DNA from: Clostridia bacterium
GTDB taxonomy: Bacteria; Bacillota; Clostridia; Christensenellales; Aristaeellaceae
Length of the DNA stretch: 64,000 nucleotides
Assembly: GCA_017541105.1 (NCBI GenBank)
Contig: JAFXZS010000001.1
Span: 1 to 64,000, forward strand
Direction of reading: 5' to 3'
In this document: positions 25,368 to 33,618 of the stretch, piece by piece
Layout: every line of letters starts with the position of its first letter
Position numbering within the stretch: position 1 is the first letter of the stretch
The notes under the pieces: model-generated
Told to the model about the DNA's origin: nothing
Databases searched by the model: none
The model's input: only the letters and a program-made list of their open reading frames with translations
Position numbers and translations under genes: made by a program

Positions 25368-28300
25368 ATGCTGAAGAAAAAGATGCTCATAGGGCTTTCG
25401 ATTCTGGTGCTTCTGCTGTTTTTCTCCGCCTGCGGGGAACCGGCTGACGGCAATCCTGTCTGGCAGGCATACAGCGGCAAGCGCATCGGCGTGCAGGTGG
25501 GCACCACCAGCGGACAGCAGGTGGAAGCCCGGATTCCTGACGCTGTTCTTTTGTACTATAACACGCAGACTGATTTGCTGGCTGCCCTGCGGGCAAAAAA
25601 GATCGACGCTTGTGCCAGCGATGAAACCATTTTCAGATTTCTGATGATGGAGAATGATGATCTGACGATCCTGGACGGGTATCTGGACACCTTTGAATAC
25701 GCGCCGATTTTTGCCAAAAGCGAAAAGGGACGCGCCCTTCGGGATCAGTACAGCGCCTTTGTGGACAGCCTGGAGGAAAACGGTACCCTCCGGGAACTGG
25801 ATGGAATCTGGTACGGAAAGGATGAGGCAAAGCGTACGGTACTGGACTATGAATCACTCCCGGATACGAACGGCACCCTGTCTATGGCGGTGGATACGTC
25901 TCTTATCCCGTTTTCGTATGTAAAAGATAACCGCGTCGTGGGTTATGACGTTGATATCGCTGCCCGGTTCTGCCAGGAATACGGCTACAGGCTGGCGGTC
26001 AAGCCTATGGACTTTGCCGGTGTACTGGCCTCTGTGCAAAGCGGCAAGGTGGATTTTGCCGCCTGCGGCATTACCGTCACGGAAGAGCGCAAGGAAAGCG
26101 TACTGTTCGGTTCTCCCGACTACATGACAGGCGCGGTCCTGGCCGTTTTGAGCGACAATACAGCAAATACGCAGCAGAATGCAGCTGATTCCGGTGACGC
26201 GCAGACAAAATCACCAATCACTTCCTTCAGGCAGCTTGCGCAGCCCGGAATCAAAATCGCCGTGGGGCTGAACACACCGGCGGAAGAAACCCTTCATCAG
26301 GATTATCCGGAAGCACAGCTGGTGCCCTATTCTGATATCTTCCTGGCTTATATGGACGTAATTAAAGGCCGGGTCGACGCATGCGTGAACGCGCGGAAGG
26401 AAATGGAATTTGCCATTCAAAACGGCTTATCCGGCGTGCACCTGCTGAAGGAAAACTACGCTTCGAACAAAATTGCCGTGGGTATTTCTCCTGTTTCCCC
26501 GATCCCCGATCTCAAGGGAAAGCTGAATACGTTTATCGCGGAATGCAAAGCGGACGGCACACTGGATGATCTGTATGACCGCTGGGTGCTTCGCGGAGAG
26601 GAGACGATGCCTGACATTCCCGAGGCGGAAAATCCGTCCTTTACGCTGCGCGTGGGCACAACAGGCTCTGTGATGCCTTATTCTTACTACGTGGGCACAG
26701 AGCTGGCAGGATACGATATTGAGCTGGCGCACCGGTTTGCTTCCTGGCTTGGGGCGAAACTGGAACTCTGGGTATTTGACTTTGGCGGGATTGTTCCCGC
26801 GGCGGAAGCCGGGCGCATCGATTGTATTATGTCGAACCTCTTCTATTCGGAGGAAAGGGACGAAGGCATCCCATTCTCCGACGTACTGTTTGAGGTGGAG
26901 ATCACCGCGATGGTGCGGGATGAGGAGCAGAATGGCAAAAGTGCCTCGACGGACGGGATTACATCTCTTTCCCAACTGGACGGCAAACGTATCGGCGTAC
27001 AAACCGGCACGACCTTTGATGAAATCGTGCTGGAAGTGCTTCCGGACGCGCAAATCAGCTATTATAACTCTTATCCTGACCTGACTGCCGCGCTGCAAGC
27101 CAACAAGATCGACGCTTACCCGGGCGATGAGCCTGTGATTCGGCTGATCGCGACGGAAAACGACAAGCTGGCTGTTCTGGAAGAACGCATGGACCATTTT
27201 GATTTCGGAATCGCCCTGCCCAAAACGGAAACTGGGGAAAAACTGCTTGGAGAAATCAACGCATGGCTTGCGTCCATGAAGGAGAGCGGGGAGCTTGCGC
27301 TGCTGACCTCAAAATGGACTGACGGCCCGGAAGACGAGAAGACCGTACCGGATTACGCTTCCTTTCCCGCGCCGAACGGCATATTGACGCTGGCGACAGA
27401 AGGCGCTTACGCCCCCATGTGCTATTACCGGGGAGACGTTCTGGTAGGATTGGAAATCGACCTGATTGCCCGGTTCTGTGAAGCAAACGGGTACGGCCTG
27501 AAGGTAGTTCCCATGCTGTTTGACGGCATCCTGCCGGCCGTTCAGTCCGGAAAAGCAGACTTTGCCGCCGCCGGGCTGACCATCACAGAGGAACGGAAGG
27601 AAAGCGTCTGGTTTTCCGATCCCTATTATACCGGCGGCACGGTGATGGCGGTACTGAAGGGTCAAACCGCAAGCGCGCCGCAGGCCGCGGGAACCGTCCG
27701 CTGGCAGGATTACAATGGGAAACGCCTTGGCGTGCTGACCGGACCGCTGATGGAGGACGCCGCGAAAGAGAGTTTCCCCGACAGCGAATACCTGCTGTTC
27801 AACAGCTATCCGGACTGCATCGAGGCCCTGCTGGCCGGGAAGATTGACGCATACCTGGGCGATGAAGTAGGGGTGAAATCTGTTCACGCGGAGCAGCCGG
27901 ATATCGACTATATTCATGATCGCATCACCCAGAACAATTACAGCTTTGCCTTCCGGAAAAATGACCCGGACAGTGCCGCCCTGTGCGCGGAACTGAATGA
28001 GTTCCTTTCAATAAGCTGGGAAAACGGCACCATGCAGGAACTGGAGGATATCTGGTTCGGTGCGGATGAAGAGAGAAAAGTCGTGGATATGTCCGGCCTG
28101 ACCGGGGAAAACGGGACGATCCGGGTCGTGACCACCTCCACGGACATGCCGTTTTCCTACATCAAGGACGGGAAAAACGCAGGATACGATATTGATCTCG
28201 TGGTTCGCTTCTGCCGGGACAGGGGTTATGCCCTGGAGCTGGGCGACGTGGATTTTGCCGGGCGGATTCCGGCAATTCAATCCGGAAAGTATGACTTCAC

Positions 28301-29171
28301 CACGGACATGAACGTAACGCCGGAGCGGGAGGAGCAGGTGCTGTTTTCCGATCCGACCGGCTATGGCGGGATTGTCCTGGCTGTAAAGAGCAGCGACCTT
28401 GCTGCAGCGGATGCCGGCCGGGAATCTGCTGATACGGAAAGCGCGGAAGCATCGTTCTTTGATTCAATCAAAGACAGCTTCCGGAAAACGTTTATCCGCG
28501 AAGACCGCTGGAAGCTGTTCGTGGACGGCGTTCTGACCACGCTGCTCATCACTGTCCTGTCCATCCTGTTCGGTACGATGCTTGGTTTCCTTGTCTTCAT
28601 GCTTTGCCGGAACGGCAATGCCTTCGCCAACGGCGTAACGCGGTTCTGCATCTGGCTGGTGCAGGGCATGCCGATGGTGGTGCTGCTGATGGTCCTGTAT
28701 TACATCATCTTTGGTTCCGTGTCGATCAGCAGCATTGCGGTAGCAGTGATCGGCTTTACGCTCACTTTCGGCGCGGCGGTGTTCGGGCTGCTGAAAATGG
28801 GGGTTGGAACGATCGACCGGGGCCAGTATGAAGCGGCCTACGCCCTGGGCCATTCCAACCGGCACACCTTCTTCCGCATCATCCTGCCCCAGGCTGTCCC
28901 CCATATCCTGCCTGCCTATCAGGGGGAGATCGTGGGGCTGATCAAGGCCACGGCCATCGTGGGTTATATCGCGGTGCAGGACCTGACCAAGATGGGCGAC
29001 ATTGTACGCAGCCGCACCTATGAAGCCTTCTTCCCCCTGATCGCGATTACGATCATTTACTTTGTGCTGGAGGGCCTGTTCAGCCTGGCTGTCGGCCGCA
29101 TCCGCATCAGAACCGATCCCAAGAAGCGCAAGCGCGAACGTATCCTGAAAGGGGTGAAGACCCATGATTAA
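25368..29171 (+). CDS. Giant ABC transporter lipoprotein-permease with four pairs of substrate-binding lobes
   Basis: 1267 residues: a lipoprotein signal with lipobox (LFFSAC, Cys22), a chain of amino-acid-type (SBP_bac_3) half-domains, then a HisM-type permease at about 1040-1245 with the EAA loop (EAAYALGHSNRHTFFRIILP). The half-domains alternate. Lobe-2 units (GKRIGVQVGT-like start) lie at about 32-165, 285-410, 532-660 and 778-905; lobe-1 units (PFSYVKD...GYDVDIAARFC, ITVTEERKES) lie at about 168-262, 424-517, 669-765 and 914-1007. Read in normal order this gives three full binding domains flanked by an orphan lobe 2 at the start and an orphan lobe 1 next to the permease. The compact paralogue at 46575-48116 has just those two orphan lobes. 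Ligands are probably amino acids or similar. Overlaps the ATPase gene by 8 bases. Confidence 0.92.
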   Translation: MLKKKMLIGLSILVLLLFFSACGEPADGNPVWQAYSGKRIGVQVGTTSGQQVEARIPDAVLLYYNTQTDLLAALRAKKIDACASDETIFRFLMMENDDLTILDGYLDTFEYAPIFAKSEKGRALRDQYSAFVDSLEENGTLRELDGIWYGKDEAKRTVLDYESLPDTNGTLSMAVDTSLIPFSYVKDNRVVGYDVDIAARFCQEYGYRLAVKPMDFAGVLASVQSGKVDFAACGITVTEERKESVLFGSPDYMTGAVLAVLSDNTANTQQNAADSGDAQTKSPITSFRQLAQPGIKIAVGLNTPAEETLHQDYPEAQLVPYSDIFLAYMDVIKGRVDACVNARKEMEFAIQNGLSGVHLLKENYASNKIAVGISPVSPIPDLKGKLNTFIAECKADGTLDDLYDRWVLRGEETMPDIPEAENPSFTLRVGTTGSVMPYSYYVGTELAGYDIELAHRFASWLGAKLELWVFDFGGIVPAAEAGRIDCIMSNLFYSEERDEGIPFSDVLFEVEITAMVRDEEQNGKSASTDGITSLSQLDGKRIGVQTGTTFDEIVLEVLPDAQISYYNSYPDLTAALQANKIDAYPGDEPVIRLIATENDKLAVLEERMDHFDFGIALPKTETGEKLLGEINAWLASMKESGELALLTSKWTDGPEDEKTVPDYASFPAPNGILTLATEGAYAPMCYYRGDVLVGLEIDLIARFCEANGYGLKVVPMLFDGILPAVQSGKADFAAAGLTITEERKESVWFSDPYYTGGTVMAVLKGQTASAPQAAGTVRWQDYNGKRLGVLTGPLMEDAAKESFPDSEYLLFNSYPDCIEALLAGKIDAYLGDEVGVKSVHAEQPDIDYIHDRITQNNYSFAFRKNDPDSAALCAELNEFLSISWENGTMQELEDIWFGADEERKVVDMSGLTGENGTIRVVTTSTDMPFSYIKDGKNAGYDIDLVVRFCRDRGYALELGDVDFAGRIPAIQSGKYDFTTDMNVTPEREEQVLFSDPTGYGGIVLAVKSSDLAAADAGRESADTESAEASFFDSIKDSFRKTFIREDRWKLFVDGVLTTLLITVLSILFGTMLGFLVFMLCRNGNAFANGVTRFCIWLVQGMPMVVLLMVLYYIIFGSVSISSIAVAVIGFTLTFGAAVFGLLKMGVGTIDRGQYEAAYALGHSNRHTFFRIILPQAVPHILPAYQGEIVGLIKATAIVGYIAVQDLTKMGDIVRSRTYEAFFPLIAITIIYFVLEGLFSLAVGRIRIRTDPKKRKRERILKGVKTHD

Positions 29172-30258
29172 GATCGAACATCTGAAGAAGGAATATCCCA
29201 ACGTGACTCCTTTGAAGGACGTGAGCGTCGAAATTCATGACGGCGACGTCATCTCGGTCATCGGCCCCTCCGGTACGGGCAAAAGCACCCTGCTGCGCTG
29301 CATCAATCAAATGGAAAAACCCACTGCCGGCCGGGTTTGGGTGGACGGCAGGGAAATCACGGACAAAAAGTGCGATATCAACAAGGTCCGGCAGAAAATG
29401 GGCATGGTGTTCCAGAGCTTCAATCTGTTCGGGCACCTTACGGTGATCGAAAATATCATGCTGTCGCCCGTTGATCTGCTGGGCAAAAGCAGGCAGGAAG
29501 CCTATGACGAAGGTATGCGCCTGCTTCGCACGGTAGGCCTGGCGGAAAAAGCGCTGAATTACCCGGACGAGCTTTCCGGCGGCCAGAAGCAGCGCATTGC
29601 CATCGCCGGTACCCTGGCCATGGATCCGGACATTATTCTTTTCGACGAACCGACCAGCGCGCTGGACCCCACCATGGTGGGCGAGGTGCAGGCGGTGATC
29701 CGGGAGTTATCCAAAACCGGCAAGACCCTGATGATTGTGACCCATGAAATGAGTTTTGCCCGGGCTATTTCCAACCGCGTCTTCTATATGGACGAGGGCG
29801 GCATTTACGAAGAAGGCACCCCCGAGCAGATTTTTGACCATCCCCGGCGGGAAAATACCCGGCGCTTTATCCAGAAGCTGAAGGTGCTGGAACTGACTAT
29901 TGAAAGCCGGGATTACGACTTCCTGGGCATGGCAGGCGAAATCGACCGGTATTGCGGCAAAAACCAGATTCCGGCAAAAGCGGCTCATTATATCCATCTG
30001 GCCTTTGAGGAGCTGGTGCATCAGATCCTGATTCCCGCCCTGGAACATCCGAGGATTCAGGCTGTGGTTGAGTATTCGGAGGCTCTGGAAAGCGCGGTTA
30101 TGACTGTTCGCTATAACGGCCGGGCTTTTGACATAACCGCAAAGGGCGACGAGCTTTCCCTTGTGGTGCTCAGAAGCGCAGTGTCTGATATGGCCTATTC
30201 ATGGGATGAAAACGAGGGGCTTCCCAATCGGGCAATACTGCGCATCCGAACTTCGTGA
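29164..30258 (+). CDS. ABC transporter ATPase with degenerate GHKL-like C-terminal domain
   Basis: 364 residues. Residues 1-240 are a polar-amino-acid (GlnQ/HisP) ATPase: Walker A GPSGTGKST (34-42), signature LSGGQKQ (137-143), Walker B IILFDEPTSALDP, H-loop VTHEM. The Arg usual after the signature helix is Gly here (IAIAGTLA; the paralogue has IAIARTLA). Residues 250-364 form an extra domain like the histidine-kinase/anti-sigma ATPase fold: HLAFEELVHQILIPAL aligns with the N-box helix (E-x-x-x-N), with Gln in place of Asn, and VRYNGRAFDI aligns with the G1 box (DxGxG), with Tyr for Asp. It probably no longer binds ATP and may sense or regulate. It pairs with the permease just upstream. Confidence 0.88.
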   Translation: MIKIEHLKKEYPNVTPLKDVSVEIHDGDVISVIGPSGTGKSTLLRCINQMEKPTAGRVWVDGREITDKKCDINKVRQKMGMVFQSFNLFGHLTVIENIMLSPVDLLGKSRQEAYDEGMRLLRTVGLAEKALNYPDELSGGQKQRIAIAGTLAMDPDIILFDEPTSALDPTMVGEVQAVIRELSKTGKTLMIVTHEMSFARAISNRVFYMDEGGIYEEGTPEQIFDHPRRENTRRFIQKLKVLELTIESRDYDFLGMAGEIDRYCGKNQIPAKAAHYIHLAFEELVHQILIPALEHPRIQAVVEYSEALESAVMTVRYNGRAFDITAKGDELSLVVLRSAVSDMAYSWDENEGLPNRAILRIRTS

Positions 30259-30313
30259 CGGTTTTCACAGACGGATGAACAAAATACAGGAGAAAACGAC
30301 CGGAGGTATGATT

Positions 30314-32575
30314 ATGAAAAAACTGTCGGCATTACTGATGGCAATCCTGCTTGTCCTGACAGGCGCTGCAGGCCCCGCCTTCGCGGAAACGGCCGGGGAG
30401 CCGTTATCCCTGTGGAATCCGGACGCCCCGGCGCTGAATGCGCTGACCGAATACCTGGCAGCGGTCACGGACGAGGCCTCGCCCGATTACATTCCTGTGC
30501 AGGATCGCATCGCCGTGTTCGACCTGGACGGCACGCTGATGTGCGAGACCGATCCTTTCTGCTTTGAGTATATGGTGTTCGCAGATTACGCGCTGAACCA
30601 CGCGGACAAAATGCCTGAAGAAGTGCTGGCTGTGGCGCAGGAGATCCTGGACGCCGCAGGCGGCGCGAAGCCGAGCGGCATGAGTACCCGCCAGGCCGCG
30701 GCGGCAGCCGTGGCCTACAAGGGCATGACGATGGCGGAGCTTGCCGAGGTCGTGGAGGAATTCAAGTCCAGCGAGGCCTGGGGCTTCACGGGCATGACAC
30801 GGGGCGGGGCCTGGTACAAGCCCATGGTTCAGCTTGTGGAACAGCTCCGGGCGAAAGGCTTTACCGTCTATACCGTCACGGCCACTGAGCGCAACATCGT
30901 GCGCCAGGTCATTGCCGGCGTACTGGACATTCCGCCGGCGCAGGTCATCGGTACAGAGTACGGCTATACCGCCACGAACCAGGGCGACGCCGCGGACGGG
31001 GATTATACGTTCCGGAGTGATGACCAGGTTGTGTTCGACGGCAGCTATGCCGGTGAAAACGCCAACACCAGCAAGGTGGACGCGATCGTCCGCGAGATCG
31101 GCCGGCAACCGGTGCTCGCGTTCGGGAATTCCTCCGGCGACCTGGCGATGGAGGTCTATACAATTTCCAACAATCCCTACCGGAGCGCAGCCTACATGGT
31201 GCTGGCGGATGACGATGTGCGTGAGTGGGGCAAACCTGAGAACGCCGCGGAGAAGAAAGCGGCCTACGAGGCAATGGGTATCGGAACCATTTCCATGCGG
31301 GACGACTTCCTGACGATCTACGGCGACGGCGTGGCGAAGGACCCGCTGGCTCGTTACCAGCTGGAGCAGGTGGTCGTACTGAGCCGCCACAACCTGCGCG
31401 CACCACTTTCCAGCAATGGCTCTGTGCCGTCTGATCTGACGCCGCATTCCTGGATCGAATGGTCGGCGGGTTCCAGCGAGCTAACCCTGAAGGGCGGTAT
31501 TGAAGAGACGAGTATGGGCCAGTATTTCCGGAAATGGCTTGCCAAAGAGGGCTTGTTTGAAGAGAACGCCGTCCCCGGAGCCGGTGAGGTGCGCTTCAAT
31601 GCCCGCGACAAGCAGCGGTGCCGCGCTACAGCAAAGTACTTCGCGGCGGGCATGCTTCCAACAGCGGACACCGTGGTGGAGCATCCCGGCGACGACGTTG
31701 GAACACTGGACTTCATGCAGCCGGTGCTGCATCTCTATACTGAGAAATACGCTGACGACGCCACGGCGCAGGTGGCGGCCATGGGCGGCGACGCGGGTTT
31801 TGAGGGCCTGGCGGAACAGAACCGGGATGTGATCAGACTGATCATGGATACCGTCGATATGCAGGACAGCACCGTCTACCAGAGCGGTAAGTACGGAGAC
31901 CTGCTTACGGATGGCTTCAGTTATACGATGGAAGCGGATAAGGAGCCTGACCTCGCCGGCGCGATCAAGCCGGCCTACCAGGTGGCGGACGCGCTGATCC
32001 TGCAATATTACGAATCGCCCGACGCCATCGAAGCGGCATTCGGCCATGAGCTGACGGACGAGGATTGGGCGGCGCTGGGCAAATTCATGACCACCTGCCT
32101 GGAGATCAAACACGGTGCGCCGCTGGTGGCCGTGAACATCACGAACCCCCTGATCCGGGAGCTCAAAGCGGAGCTTGAAAACACGGACAGGAAGTTCAGT
32201 TTCTTCTGCGCTCATGACTGCACTGTGCTCGGTACGCTCACTGCGCTGGGCGCGGAGGACTACGCGCTGCCTGGAAGTATCGAGACCAAGACGCCCATCG
32301 GCGTAAAGGTGCTGTTCGAGCGGTGGCGCGACAGCGCGGGCCAGGCGTGGTATCGCGTGAACCTGGTCTACCGCAGTACCGAACAAATCAGAAGCGGCGA
32401 AATGCTGACGCCGGAAAATCCGCCGCTCCGCTATGACCTTTGTTTTGAGGGCGTTGAAACGAACGCGGACGGGCTGATTTCCGAAGCGGATCTGCTGGCA
32501 CTGTTCGACCGTACGCTCGACGCTTACGAAGAACTGGAAAAACAGTACGACGAAGAAATACCGGACGCGGCATAA
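30314..32575 (+). CDS. Secreted two-domain phosphatase: HAD plus histidine acid phosphatase
   Basis: 753 residues with a signal peptide (MKKLSALLMAILLVLTGAAG, AxA before residue 26). Residues 60-340 are a HAD phosphatase: nucleophile motif FDLDGT (69-74), motif IV FGNSSGDLAM (270-279). Residues 350-745 are a histidine-type (phytase/glucose-1-phosphatase, branch 2) domain: RHNLRAP (358-364) in place of RHGxRxP, and the proton-donor HD at 634-635. Both active sites look complete. It starts 55 bases after the ABC ATPase, ATG 30314 seven bases after GGAGG (an ATG at 30308 is too close). It likely frees phosphate from outside organic phosphates so that the dephosphorylated product can be taken up by the transporter; that link is inference. 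Confidence 0.9.
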   Translation: MKKLSALLMAILLVLTGAAGPAFAETAGEPLSLWNPDAPALNALTEYLAAVTDEASPDYIPVQDRIAVFDLDGTLMCETDPFCFEYMVFADYALNHADKMPEEVLAVAQEILDAAGGAKPSGMSTRQAAAAAVAYKGMTMAELAEVVEEFKSSEAWGFTGMTRGGAWYKPMVQLVEQLRAKGFTVYTVTATERNIVRQVIAGVLDIPPAQVIGTEYGYTATNQGDAADGDYTFRSDDQVVFDGSYAGENANTSKVDAIVREIGRQPVLAFGNSSGDLAMEVYTISNNPYRSAAYMVLADDDVREWGKPENAAEKKAAYEAMGIGTISMRDDFLTIYGDGVAKDPLARYQLEQVVVLSRHNLRAPLSSNGSVPSDLTPHSWIEWSAGSSELTLKGGIEETSMGQYFRKWLAKEGLFEENAVPGAGEVRFNARDKQRCRATAKYFAAGMLPTADTVVEHPGDDVGTLDFMQPVLHLYTEKYADDATAQVAAMGGDAGFEGLAEQNRDVIRLIMDTVDMQDSTVYQSGKYGDLLTDGFSYTMEADKEPDLAGAIKPAYQVADALILQYYESPDAIEAAFGHELTDEDWAALGKFMTTCLEIKHGAPLVAVNITNPLIRELKAELENTDRKFSFFCAHDCTVLGTLTALGAEDYALPGSIETKTPIGVKVLFERWRDSAGQAWYRVNLVYRSTEQIRSGEMLTPENPPLRYDLCFEGVETNADGLISEADLLALFDRTLDAYEELEKQYDEEIPDAA

Positions 32576-32833
32576 GTTTCATCAATCACAACGGGCAACG
32601 TGCGGGAAGCGGTGATCCGAAAAGGTGCGAACAGCACAGCGATGATAATGTTCAACATAACCTGCTGTGCCTGAATGTGCCAGCGGTGCGTCTGCCAGTC
32701 CGCGGCTCATCAACCAGTGAGCTTTAGCCATGTAAAAAGTAAAAAGAATCTGAGAAAGCGTATTGGAGAGAGGCGGAGATCAAATCTTTCTTCTCATTGC
32801 CTGACATGATTGATAAGAATGATTAGAATATGA
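32576..32833. other. Non-coding stretch after the phosphatase gene
   Basis: 258 bases with no ORF, promoter or terminator I can support. It ends where the truncated regulator remnant begins, so it may be debris from a deletion. Confidence 0.35.
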
Positions 32834-33433
32834 GAAGATTTCGAGGGAGTCCATAGGGTTGACCACCGGGCCTACCCGACTTCAGCGCTACGCGAAGCGC
32901 TGCTGAACGCGACTGTTCACCGGGATTATGCTTATTCAGCCAGCACGCTCATCAGCGTGTATGCTGATCGGATAGAGATCGTCTCTGTAGGCGGCCTGAT
33001 CACCGGCTTCCATCTGGATGATGTGATCACCGGCTTGTCCATTTGCAGAAATTCCAAATTGGCAAATGTTTTCTATCGCCTGAGCCTGATTGAAGCATAC
33101 GGAACAGGGCTGAAGATAATCCTGACTGCCTATTATCCCATAAGTGCAAACCAATTATTTCAGGTGACCGAAAAGGTATTCAAAGTGACGCTGCCGCGCA
33201 GGACAGGCCGTGTTTTCCAACCTCAGCACAGCTCCGCTGCACATCTCACTGCGGAGGAAATGATCCTTGAATTCCTGTTAACAAAAGAAATGATTGCACG
33301 CGCTGACGTTGAGCAGATGGTTGGGATCAGTTCGGCTACTGCCGCCAGAATCCTGAGGAAAATGGTACAGAGCGGTATGCTGAACAAAACACGGGACGGG
33401 CGGAATACGAAATACCGGCTTGTCAAAGCATAA
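32834..33433 (+). pseudogene. N-terminally truncated AlbA_2/HATPase_c_4 regulator (RecG-like helper family)
   Basis: The frame is open from just after a TGA at 32831 to 33433 but has no start codon at its head. It reads YPTSALREALLNATVHRDY, DRIEIVSVGGLITGF and NSKLANVFYRLSLIEAYGTG, the C-terminal GHKL-like half of the widespread putative transcriptional regulators annotated as AlbA_2 plus HATPase_c_4 proteins, followed by a winged helix (MIARADVEQMVGISSATAAR). The N-terminal AlbA/Schlafen domain of about 200 residues is missing. An internal ATG at 32957 could still give 158 residues. I judge it a remnant. Confidence 0.75.
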
Positions 33434-33618
33434 GTATCAGCAAGAAGAATCTGTACCGCCAAGGATGGCGACAGGACCGCAGTTCGACCTGGGCAGGGTG
33501 TGCTGAATATCCTATTGCCATAAAAAGGGTATCACATTTACAACTGCCATTGTTAGAAAACTTGAGTGTTAAAAGTCCAATATTGATGAGAAAATAATTC
33601 CCGGAAATGCGAACAGTA
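33434..33618. other. Short intergenic stretch
   Basis: 185 bases between convergent features. No convincing terminator or gene is visible. Confidence 0.35.
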
